Source: Aceticella autotrophica
GTDB taxonomy: Bacteria; Bacillota; Thermoanaerobacteria; Thermoanaerobacterales; Thermoanaerobacteraceae
DNA: 64,000 nucleotides
NCBI RefSeq assembly: GCF_017357865.1
Contig: NZ_CP060096.1
Location: 868,001 to 932,000 of the forward strand
Direction: 5' to 3'
In this document: positions 40,039-47,770 of the stretch, piece after piece
Layout: the number at the start of each line of letters is the position of its first letter
Position numbering within the stretch: the stretch's first letter is position 1
Translations under genes and position numbers: made by a program
The notes under the pieces: generated by a model
The model's input: only the letters and a program-made list of their open reading frames with translations
Told to the model about the DNA's origin: nothing
Databases searched by the model: none

Positions 40039-40560
40039 ATGTTTGATAAAGAATATTCTTTCAGAGGTATACACGCCGAAAGAGTAATTAAACTTACAGC
40101 TAAATTTGATAGAGATAATCAATTATTTGCAAGGAACCTTGATGTTTACATGGTTGCGCCCATTATAGGATTTTTATATGGTCGCAAAGCTGATTTAGAC
40201 AAAGGTACAGAAACCACCAAAATATTTCCGGATATTCTAATACGTGAACAGCCAAATCTCAAGTTTAATTATAGGCTGATAATGCTTTTAGATAAGGAAA
40301 ATGAGCCGAATTTTGACGAACGTATGAATAAGGCGTTTCGATATTATGGTAGTGAAAAGGCGCAGTGCGATGAGCAATTATATGAACAGTATGTACGTGG
40401 CGGTGTTGATGTATTATATGAAAAACTCATTGAAACTGCCAGTAACAGTGATGATTACCTAAAAAATCTTTATGATTTTTTGGAAGAATTTGATGAGCGT
40501 TATAACCAAGCTATTAGCACTGATAGTATCTTGGATTTATGCCGTTTAGCAAGAAGTTAA
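40039..40560 (+). CDS. unknown operon protein, about 173 residues
   Basis: Starts at ATG 40039, six bases after GAGGTGAT; GTG 40030 lies in that site. Readable landmarks: FRGIHAERVIKLTAKFD, LFARNLDVYMVAPIIGFLYGRKAD, then IFPDILIREQPNLKFNYRLIMLLDK. It lacks the motifs I would expect of DndE. Placement between the SMC-like ATPase and the sigma gene, with tight spacing, ties it to the effector module; it could be the SspG or SspH counterpart. Confidence 0.65.
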   Translation: MFDKEYSFRGIHAERVIKLTAKFDRDNQLFARNLDVYMVAPIIGFLYGRKADLDKGTETTKIFPDILIREQPNLKFNYRLIMLLDKENEPNFDERMNKAFRYYGSEKAQCDEQLYEQYVRGGVDVLYEKLIETASNSDDYLKNLYDFLEEFDERYNQAISTDSILDLCRLARS

Positions 40561-40564
40561 AGCT

Positions 40565-41665
40565 ATGGCAAGTATATCTGTGCATCAGGAGATAATTGAA
40601 AAACTACATAGAGCTTATAAAATCAAAGGATACGTTACTGAGGAAAGTGTTTTTGATGCAATTATAGAGCATGATTTACCTTTGGATGAAGTGGATTATG
40701 TATGTGATCATCTTCTTTCTATGGGTGTGATAATACGTGATGCTTCTATTGAAAATTCGGATGATGACGAAGATGATTATGATCGTAGCCAAACCGATTA
40801 CGATAAGCTATTTCAAGAGGTTGTGGAGATTGATAAGAGTTTAGCTCCTTTTATTGATGAGATACGTAAAATAAAACCTCCACAACATCGGGAATGGCAG
40901 AATTTGATGCTACAAGCTAAGAGTGATAATCTTTATGCAAAGCAGCGCATTATTGAAATGTATTTACGAACTGTTGTCAAAATCGCTTTGTGGCATCATC
41001 AAAAGTATAAAATCCCTTTGGCTGAGACAATACAAGATGGATGTGTAGGTTTAGTCATTGCTTTAGATAAGTATGAGGTTGGCAGGCAAGATAAATTTTC
41101 AACTTATGCTCCCTGGTGGATAAGGCAAAATATAATTCGAGCAGCTCCGGCATTAAATCCGCTGATGTACATACCTGTTCATGTAAAGGACAAATTGTTC
41201 AGTATATATGACATACTTGAACAGTGGTATCACTGCAATCAATGTGACTGTAATAAGATTTGTTCAGAGGTGTTAAAGGCAGTATCAGAAAAACTGGGTT
41301 GCAGTGAAGATGAAGCGGAAGAATATATTAATTATCTTAATACCTTTGAGAGTATTGAGGAACTGATAGAAAAAGATGAATCTTTTTTCTATGATGGTTG
41401 TGCTGCCGAGGAACAAATATTTATCAATTTAAATAAAAAAGAATTGAAAAGTACCGTTGCGAAAATATTGCAAACGTTAAAACCTCGTGAAAAAAAAGTT
41501 ATTTTACTGCGATTTGGATTTATTGATGGAAAAGAATGGACATTGGAGGAAGTCGGAAATGAGTTTGGAGTGACACGAGAGCGCATTAGACAAATTGAAA
41601 AAAAGGCTTTTGGGAAACTACGGCATGCAAGCAGAAGTAAAATACTAAAATGGTTTGTGGAATAG
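40565..41665 (+). CDS. sigma-70-type factor with regions 1.1, 2 and 4
   Basis: 366 residues. Residues about 1-60 resemble sigma region 1.1 (LHRAYKIKGYVTEESVFDAI, then YVCDHLLSMGVIIRD). An acidic linker follows. Region 2 runs from about 115 (AKQRIIEMYLRTVVKIALWH, AETIQDGCVGLVIALDKYE, FSTYAPWWIRQNIIRA). After a divergent, Cys-containing middle (HCNQCDCNKIC) comes region 4: LKPREKKVILLRFGF, WTLEEVGNEFGVTRERIRQIEKKAFGKLR-type segment. This is a primary-sigma layout, yet the gene begins four bases after the previous operon stop. Possibly an operon-specific transcription factor or an anti-phage component. Confidence 0.85.
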   Translation: MASISVHQEIIEKLHRAYKIKGYVTEESVFDAIIEHDLPLDEVDYVCDHLLSMGVIIRDASIENSDDDEDDYDRSQTDYDKLFQEVVEIDKSLAPFIDEIRKIKPPQHREWQNLMLQAKSDNLYAKQRIIEMYLRTVVKIALWHHQKYKIPLAETIQDGCVGLVIALDKYEVGRQDKFSTYAPWWIRQNIIRAAPALNPLMYIPVHVKDKLFSIYDILEQWYHCNQCDCNKICSEVLKAVSEKLGCSEDEAEEYINYLNTFESIEELIEKDESFFYDGCAAEEQIFINLNKKELKSTVAKILQTLKPREKKVILLRFGFIDGKEWTLEEVGNEFGVTRERIRQIEKKAFGKLRHASRSKILKWFVE

Positions 41666-41772
41666 ATCAGGGGTTGAAAACACAATCCGTTTTATTGGAC
41701 ACCTCTTGTGATATTATGGTATCATTAGAGGTGTAATTATTTGGAATAATGTTGTAATTATAGGGGGCAGCT

Positions 41773-41823
41773 ATGGCAAAAAGCTCTAACCAGAAGTTGA
41801 AAATAATCTACTTCTCAATATAG
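41773..41823 (+). pseudogene. 5' stump of a WYL-domain regulator
   Basis: ATAGGGGGCAGCT then ATG 41773 encodes MAKSSNQKLKIIYFSI and stops. MAKSSNQKLKLLYL-type starts are common to WYL-domain transcription factors near defence genes. The rest of 41666-42050 has no readable gene; only a CACCTCT...AGAGGTG palindrome (41699-41733) stands out. Confidence 0.45.
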
Positions 41824-42147
41824 CACTTTCATTGGTGTAAGTGGTTTATCTTGTAATGTAAGGAAAATGGGTCTGTGTGCAAAAAAGTGGAAAATTTGTA
41901 CGATTGGGATAAAATGCAGTTCTCCAGTTAAGGGCCTATCAACAACCACCAAGGATTTTGTGTTTTGAATTTTCTAAAGCAGAGGCATTAGGAACGTGAT
42001 TATTGCGGTTTGTTGCAAGCTGAATGAGCTTGCTGTATAGGGAGGCAAGGTAAATTAGGTAAGGAAAGTCTTGTTAAGAAGATTAAATCTGCAATTTCTA
42101 ATGAGAATATAGATGACCTTGAGAATTTATTTAGTCAAGTAAGCTCA

Positions 42148-42822
42148 ATGAAAGATGTTAAACTAATAAATTCAAATAAAATATTCATTAAAATTCTTCA
42201 AAATCAAAACCTTAGTTATTACTTTACAAGGTTTACAGGAACATATTTAATGGCTATAAATAAATTTTCTAAAAAAGATTCTGTTCACCAAATGATGTTT
42301 ATAGAATTTGTTATAAAAGTATTTGAAATTTCAAAAGCTATAAATAATATTTTTACGGATATAATGAGGTCTTCTTTTAATAGCTCTCTTAGTTGTTTTG
42401 TAGTATCGTTATCACTTTGGAGAGATAAGACTGAATCAAACTTTGCAGTTAATAATGAGAGTTTATCAAATTTTATGGAATCAAGAGGAAGGTTAATTGA
42501 TTTTGAATTTTTTATAGATTATATGTTTGAAATAGCATATATTCACCTTTGCAATGATTTATATGATGATCATATCAAGGAAAAAGCTATTTACTGGAAT
42601 GAAAAGAATTATGATGAAAGAACAATGAATAAACTATATAACTTTGCCGCGACATATCATTCTTTATATAATTTATTTGATAAGGTGTCTTTTGGAGAGT
42701 ATGAAATACAAAGTTTATCCTTTGACGAAGATAATGATTGTCTAAATATTAGATTGCAATATGCCGATAAGCAATTTCTGAAAGTAAAATACGCCGGATT
42801 AAGGCAAGGAGTAATTTCATAA
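42148..42822 (+). CDS. unknown protein, probably part of a degraded gene
   Basis: 224 residues, AT-rich, helical; no family recognised. The frame is open and protein-like upstream of ATG 42148 as far as about 42037 (KLGKESLVKKIKSAISN), without a start codon. Just after its stop a related-looking frame (SPIIEMIKDSVYPLGKERG, about 42835-42957) runs on. Both facts suggest a longer ancestral gene that has lost its start and end. Confidence 0.45.
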   Translation: MKDVKLINSNKIFIKILQNQNLSYYFTRFTGTYLMAINKFSKKDSVHQMMFIEFVIKVFEISKAINNIFTDIMRSSFNSSLSCFVVSLSLWRDKTESNFAVNNESLSNFMESRGRLIDFEFFIDYMFEIAYIHLCNDLYDDHIKEKAIYWNEKNYDERTMNKLYNFAATYHSLYNLFDKVSFGEYEIQSLSFDEDNDCLNIRLQYADKQFLKVKYAGLRQGVIS

Positions 42823-43125
42823 CCCCATATACCTTCTCTATTTAGTCCAATAATTGAGATGATAAAAGATTCTGTTTATCCATTAGGAAAAGAGAGAGGT
42901 TTAACAAAAAAACAAATAGATAACATAGTTGAATTGATATCTACAGTTATCATTTGATGTCGATGAATTACTATTAACAGCACAATCTGTAAGTTTTCAA
43001 AAATCTTTGTATGTTTTATCGTTAATAATGATGTTTTGTTTTATAGAAAGAGAAAGGGCAAAATTAAGTAATTGCATCTTTGATAAATACTATACTATTA
43101 TTGATTGTAACATAACAAGACATTT
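42823..43125 (+). other. decayed coding sequence
   Basis: Contains the 40-codon open stretch at about 42838-42957 and a 65-codon frame at 43007-43204 with no ribosome site. Both look like leftovers of the preceding gene. No complete gene is seen. Confidence 0.4.
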
Positions 43126-43182
43126 AGGGACGGTTCTAAATGTTTGCATTTCAAATTGTTCAAACATTAAGAACCGTCCCCT
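43126..43182. repeat. GGGACGGTTCT/AGAACCGTCCC palindromic repeat
   Basis: AGGGACGGTTCT (43126-43137) and AGAACCGTCCC (43170-43180) pair perfectly; inside them AATGTTTG (43139-43146) and CAAACATT (43161-43168) extend the stem to nearly 20 base pairs. Related to 19259-19313. It overlaps the end of the yqxD frame and supplies its last codons and stop. Confidence 0.7.
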
Positions 43183-43623
43183 TTGTTTGAGTTGGTATAA
43201 ATAATTCTTCTTAAAAGTGTTTCAAACTTTTTATCGTTATCTTTTATGCGTTTTTTAGGATTATTGGTTTTTCCACCCGAACGTCTTACTTTCTGCGCTA
43301 TATGCCTTTCAAAAAGCAGTCTGTCAATATTTTCATCTGAATATATAAGCCCGTTTTGATTAATAGCGAAAGCGCCTTTTGCAAGTGCCATTGTTGCGAC
43401 ACCAAAATCCTGTGTTACTACAATGTCATTTTTTTTTTGTCCTGTTTATTAATGCAATATCTGCGGAGTTAAAGCCTTTATCAACGGTTATTATTTCTGA
43501 GTAACCGTCATTAAGTATGTGGCTTGTGTCTATAAACATTAAAACAGGTATTTTAAATTCTTTTGCAATTTTAACTATAATATCTTTTACAGGACATGCA
43601 TCTGCATCTACAAGTATCTTCAT
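43167..43623 (-). pseudogene. yqxD: YaiI/YqxD family (UPF0178) gene with frameshift
   Basis: PIN-like fold protein of unknown role. First part from ATG 43623 (MKILVDADACPVKDIIVKIA, DTSHILNDGYSEIITVDKGFNSADIALINRTKKK) stops at a run of ten A on the coding strand (43429-43438). One A fewer would continue NDIVVTQDFGVATMALAKG, the conserved TQDFGVA motif, to RRSGGKTNNP. Either a sequence error, a real mutation, or slippage on the A-run. The final residues (NKGDGS) come from the palindromic repeat. Confidence 0.8.
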
Positions 43624-43753
43624 CGTCTTCTCCAATCATTCATTTTATAATATATATTCTACCATTCGGATAATGATTTATAAAGAGAGAAATTTAAAAT
43701 AAAATTTATCTTATATGAATATATTATTTCAAATGGTATAAGGTCGTGATTCT

Positions 43754-44254
43754 ATGGAGGAAACAGAAAAATTTTATACAGTAAGGGGTTATCAGCTGCT
43801 GGAACAGAATAAGAAGCTTTTAACTTCTGCAATGGAGGATTATCTTGAAATGATTTATAGAAAAAGCCTGAATGTAGGTTATATTCGCATAAATACGCTG
43901 TCCGAGTTATTGAATGTAAAAGCACCTTCAGCAACAAAGATGATTCAGAGATTGAGTAAACTGGGTCTTATAGAGTATCAAAAATATGGGACAATAAGGT
44001 TAACCGAAAATGGAAGCATTATAGGCAAGTTCTTATTGGAAAGGCATAACTCAATAGAAACATTTTTAAAAAATCTTGGTGTTGCAGATGATTTGTTGGT
44101 GGAAACAGAACTAATCGAGCATAATATTTCTGTGAATACATTGTACCGATTTAAATTGTTTAACAAATTTTTAAAAGATAATCCTGATATCAAGATGAAA
44201 TACGAACAATATGTTTCAATATATTTTAAAAAAGATAAATATGGTATAGATTAA
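43754..44254 (+). CDS. mntR: MntR-like DtxR-family manganese regulator
   Basis: 166 residues. Winged helix (MEDYLEMIYRKSL, RINTLSELLNVKAPSATKMIQRLSKLGL-type) followed by a dimerisation/metal domain (LLERHNSIETFL, ETELIEHNISVNTLYRF) with His/Glu metal ligands in the usual places. No SH3 domain, as in MntR. It precedes mntH by 96 bases in the same direction, so it most likely controls it in response to Mn(II). Confidence 0.85.
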   Translation: MEETEKFYTVRGYQLLEQNKKLLTSAMEDYLEMIYRKSLNVGYIRINTLSELLNVKAPSATKMIQRLSKLGLIEYQKYGTIRLTENGSIIGKFLLERHNSIETFLKNLGVADDLLVETELIEHNISVNTLYRFKLFNKFLKDNPDIKMKYEQYVSIYFKKDKYGID

Positions 44255-44350
44255 TTATGGTTTTATGTAACATATATTCTCACTTTATCATATCTTAAAC
44301 CATAGGAAAAAAATTTAGCCATGTCTAAGTTTCAACTAAGGGGTGAGGAT

Positions 44351-45616
44351 ATGAATGACCAGACAGCAAGCATAGAAACCAAGATAAGACATAAGGTTTT
44401 CAGTATAAACCAATTATTAAAATATTTAGGTCCTGCATTTGTTGTCAGTGTTGCATACGTAGATCCCGGAAATTTTGCCACAAATATAAGCGGCGGGTCT
44501 ATGTTTAACTACAGCCTTTTATGGGTTATTCTTTGGAGCAATATTATGGCGATATTTTTGCAGTCAATGTCGGCAAAGCTGGGCATTGCAACAGGAAGGA
44601 GTTTACCTAAAATTTGTTCATTGATTTTCCAAAGAAAAACAAACTGGTTTTTGTGGATAATAGCGGAATTAGCAGCAATGGCAACAGACCTTGCGGAGTT
44701 TCTTGGGGGAACCTTAGGTTTGTATCTTTTATTTAAGATTCCTATGGTATATGCCGGATTTCTGACGGGAATCATTACCTTTATGATTGTATATATGGAA
44801 AAATACGGGCAAAAAGTTGTTGAATTGATAATTTCCATACTTATTGCCATTATATGTATTGCATATGGTATGGAATTATTTTTAGCAAAGCCCGATTGGA
44901 CAAAAGTTGCGATATGTACCATAATTCCGTCATTATCAAATGGCGAGGCTGTTTTAATAGCTGTTGGAATGCTTGGAGCAACGGTAATGCCGCATGTTAT
45001 TTATTTGCATTCCCAGCTTGTACAATGCCGCAACAAAGGATTTGTTACAGATGAAGATAAGAGGAAGCATTTAAAAATGGAAAGGATTGATATTGCTATT
45101 GCAATGAATATAGCATTTATCGTAAATGCGGCGATGGTTATAGTATCTGCTGCGGTATTTTATAAAAATGGAATGGTAGTAAATACGATTGAGGAAGCAC
45201 ATATGTCATTAAAGCCTCTTCTTGGCACTATGTCAAGCGCCGCATTTGGAATCGCTCTTTTAGCATCAGGGCTTTCATCATCTGCTGTGGGTACTATGGC
45301 AGGTCAGACTATAATGTCAGGTTTTATCGGATTAAATATCCCAATTAATCTGAGAAGGTTAATTACCATGATACCTGCATTAGCTATAATTGAGATGGGT
45401 ATAAATCCTATGAAGGCTTTGGTAATCAGTCAAGTAATTTTAAGCTTTGCACTTCCTGCTGCAATAATACCTATGCTGCTGATAACAAGGCGTAAAGACA
45501 TAATGGGGAAATTAGTCAATAAACCTATTACAGATGTATTGGGATGGATAATCACAGGTATTATTATATTTTTAAATATTCTCCTGCTTTATTATACTTT
45601 TACCGCTGATATATAA
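44351..45616 (+). CDS. mntH: Nramp-family divalent metal transporter MntH
   Basis: Proton-coupled Mn(II)/Fe(II) importer in the membrane. About 421 residues and 11 hydrophobic helices. Motifs: TM1 AYVDPGNFATNISGG with the DPGN metal site, TM6 GMLGATVMPHVIYLHSQLVQ with the MPH motif. Start ATG 44351 follows GGGGTGAGGAT; the ORF from 44321 is longer only by chance. Pairs with the MntR-like gene upstream. Confidence 0.93.
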   Translation: MNDQTASIETKIRHKVFSINQLLKYLGPAFVVSVAYVDPGNFATNISGGSMFNYSLLWVILWSNIMAIFLQSMSAKLGIATGRSLPKICSLIFQRKTNWFLWIIAELAAMATDLAEFLGGTLGLYLLFKIPMVYAGFLTGIITFMIVYMEKYGQKVVELIISILIAIICIAYGMELFLAKPDWTKVAICTIIPSLSNGEAVLIAVGMLGATVMPHVIYLHSQLVQCRNKGFVTDEDKRKHLKMERIDIAIAMNIAFIVNAAMVIVSAAVFYKNGMVVNTIEEAHMSLKPLLGTMSSAAFGIALLASGLSSSAVGTMAGQTIMSGFIGLNIPINLRRLITMIPALAIIEMGINPMKALVISQVILSFALPAAIIPMLLITRRKDIMGKLVNKPITDVLGWIITGIIIFLNILLLYYTFTADI

Positions 45617-45623
45617 ATTAAAA

Positions 45624-45643
45624 AAGAGGTGAAATCACCTCTT
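45624..45643. terminator. bidirectional terminator between mntH and aminotransferase
   Basis: AAGAGGTGA-AA-TCACCTCTT, a perfect 9-base-pair stem with A and T-rich flanks, between two convergent genes; it touches the stop codon of the minus-strand gene. Confidence 0.8.
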
Positions 45644-46808
45644 ATATAAATTTTCGTGCAAAATGTTCAATTTTCTCCAGCGCTTTTATTATTCTGTCGA
45701 GTGAATATGCATATGATACCCTAATAAATCCGTTGCCGCTGGGACCGAAGGCATCACCCGGGACAACAGCGACTTTTTCTTCCTTTAACAGCCTTTCACA
45801 GAACTGCTGGGAATCCATTCCTGTTTTTTTGATAGATGGGAATATATAGAATGCTCCTTTTGGTTCAAAACATTCAAATCCTATTTCACGAAATCCCTTT
45901 ATTATAAATCTTCTTCTTTGGTCATATGTTTTCCTCATTTTTATTACATCTTCTTCGCAGTTATTTAAACCCTTTATAGCTGCAAGCTGAGACATTATGG
46001 GCGCACATATTGTTGTATATTGATGTATTTTATTCATGGCTTCAATAAATGCAGGGTTTGAAGCAATGTATCCAAGACGCCAGCCTGTCATAGCGAAGGC
46101 TTTTGAAAAACCATTTATCAATATTGTTCTTTCTTTCATTTCCGGCAGTGATGCAATACTTACATGTTTGCCCTCATATGTAAGTTCACTGTATATTTCA
46201 TCGGAAATGACTATCAGGTCATTTTCAATTATGATGTTTAGAATATCATAAAGGTCATTTTCAGTCATTATTGCACCGGTTGGATTATTTGGATATGAAA
46301 GTATTAATGCTTTTGTTTTTCTTGTAATTTTTGATTTCAAATCATCCGGAGTAAGCTTAAAATTATTACGGGCATCTGTCGGAACAAATACAGGTATTCC
46401 CCTTGTTAAAGCTACACATGGTGCATATGAAACATAGCTTGGCTCTGGAATCAGAACCTCATCATCATTATTTAAAAGACACCTTACAGCAAGGTCAATT
46501 GCTTCACTGGCACCTACGGTAACCATTATTTCTTTTTCAGGGTTATAATCCAAGTTATAATGGTTTTTAAGAAAAGTTGAAATAGCAATTCTCAATTCTG
46601 GCAAACCAAGGTTTGATGTATATGTGGTACTGCCTCTATCAAGTGCATCTATACCTTCTTTTCGTATCAGCCAGGGTGTTGTGAAATCAGGTTCGCCTAC
46701 ACCAAGCGATATGATATCCTTTGAATTTGTCACAAGGTCAAAGAACCTTCTTATTCCGGAAGATGGTATTTTTTTTATGATGTCAGAGATATATTTTTCT
46801 GAATTCAT
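45642..46808 (-). CDS. class I/II aminotransferase (AlaT-like)
   Basis: PLP enzyme, 388 residues, fold type I. Seen: LGVGEPDFTTPW, TVGASEAIDLAVRCLL, LSYPNNPTGAIM, ISDEIYSELTYEG, PLP Lys in NGFSKAFAMTGWRLGYIA and the C-terminal FIRVSYAYS. Its start overlaps the upstream Lrp-type gene by 4 bases. A coupled Lrp regulator and aminotransferase recalls AlaR-AlaT (YugG-YugH) of Bacillus, so alanine or aspartate transamination is likely. Confidence 0.88.
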   Translation of the reverse strand: MNSEKYISDIIKKIPSSGIRRFFDLVTNSKDIISLGVGEPDFTTPWLIRKEGIDALDRGSTTYTSNLGLPELRIAISTFLKNHYNLDYNPEKEIMVTVGASEAIDLAVRCLLNNDDEVLIPEPSYVSYAPCVALTRGIPVFVPTDARNNFKLTPDDLKSKITRKTKALILSYPNNPTGAIMTENDLYDILNIIIENDLIVISDEIYSELTYEGKHVSIASLPEMKERTILINGFSKAFAMTGWRLGYIASNPAFIEAMNKIHQYTTICAPIMSQLAAIKGLNNCEEDVIKMRKTYDQRRRFIIKGFREIGFECFEPKGAFYIFPSIKKTGMDSQQFCERLLKEEKVAVVPGDAFGPSGNGFIRVSYAYSLDRIIKALEKIEHFARKFI

Positions 46809-47293
46809 GGTGTTACCACCAATCTTTTGTCTTTAGGTCCATCTGTAAAAAATACGCCGTTTTGTTTATATCTTTTTAAGATGAAATGAGTTGTTGTGCT
46901 TAAGACGCCATCAATCGGCGCAAGCCTTTCTGCAACAAAAAGCGCAATCTCTTTCATTGTTTTTCCTTCCACTTCTACAGAAAGGTCATAACCTCCGGAT
47001 ATCAAGGAGACAGATTTGACTTCATCGTACTGACATATTCTTTCGGCTATTGCATTAAATCCATGCCCCTGCTGTGGAGTTATTCTGACATCGATCAAGG
47101 CATGGACAATTTCCTTATCTGTTTTTTCCCAATTGATTATAGCGGAATATTTTAAAATAATATTTTCTTCTTCTAAATTTTTTATTGTATTTTTTACAGT
47201 TTCTTCATCAAGACCTGTCATTGTAGCTATTTGCTCATCAGTCAACCTGCTGTTCTGGCATAGAAGTTCAAGAATATCCATTTCATTTGCCAA
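46805..47293 (-). CDS. Lrp/AsnC-family regulator
   Basis: 162 residues. HTH at the N-terminus (ILELLCQNSRLTDEQIATMTGLDEETV in two parts) and a RAM/AsnC effector domain (AIAERICQYDEVKSVSLISGGYDLSVEVEG). Start: on the minus strand AGGAGG (47307-47302) is 8 bases before TTG 47293; GTG 47302 lies inside it. Transcribed with the aminotransferase, divergently from the cobalamin operon. Probably senses an amino acid. Confidence 0.88.
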   Translation of the reverse strand: MANEMDILELLCQNSRLTDEQIATMTGLDEETVKNTIKNLEEENIILKYSAIINWEKTDKEIVHALIDVRITPQQGHGFNAIAERICQYDEVKSVSLISGGYDLSVEVEGKTMKEIALFVAERLAPIDGVLSTTTHFILKRYKQNGVFFTDGPKDKRLVVTP

Positions 47294-47442
47294 AAAAACC
47301 ACCTCCTAAACATATATATTATGCACATTATAATATAAACAACAATTTATTTCAATTAGTTAGAGTATATATTAAAATAATAATTTTTGAGGACAACTTA
47401 ATTCATGCTATTAATAAAAAATATATGTTAAATAATTAATTA

Positions 47443-47471
47443 TTGACTCATGTAGGAAATCGTTGTACAAT
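47443..47471 (+). promoter_or_regulatory. promoter of the cobalamin operon
   Basis: TTGACT (47443-47448), 17-base spacer, TACAAT (47466-47471), about 22 bases before the riboswitch. No other promoter is evident in the 20 kb that follows. Confidence 0.8.
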
Positions 47472-47493
47472 ATAAGTAATCTATTATAAGCAG

Positions 47494-47643
47494 CTTTTAA
47501 GGTCCGAAAGGGTAATAGGGAAGGCGGTGAAAGTCCGCCGCAGCCCCCGCTACTGTAAGCAATGATGACGCTCAAATAACCACTGGGAAACCGGGAAGGT
47601 AGAGCTTAAGATGATTTGCAAGCCAGGAGACCTGCCTTAAAGT
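47494..47643 (+). promoter_or_regulatory. cobalamin (adenosylcobalamin) riboswitch
   Basis: Outer stem TTTAAGG/CCTTAAA; GGGAANNCGGTGAAAGTCCG-type core at about 47519-47541; GCAGCCCCCGCTACTGTAA (47542-47560); AACCACTGGGAAACCGGGAAGG (about 47578-47600, in parts); and the B12 box AGCCAGGAGACCTGCC (47621-47636). A stem ACCTTCGG (47653-47660) with CCGAAGGT (47699-47706) before TTAATTTTT may be the switching terminator. B12 binding should shut off the downstream operon. Confidence 0.93.
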
Positions 47644-47770
47644 TTGTAGTTCACCTTCGGAGGGAAGGATTGATATGTGTTATATCTATTGGCTTACCCC
47701 GAAGGTAGGTCTTAATTTTTGCAAATTTAAAATGATAAAATTTTTTAACAGGGAAGGAGCAAGTAAGGGA

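Noticed and set aside
43007-43204. 65-codon plus-strand frame
   Set aside because: No ribosome site; it crosses the palindromic repeat and has no protein-like pattern.
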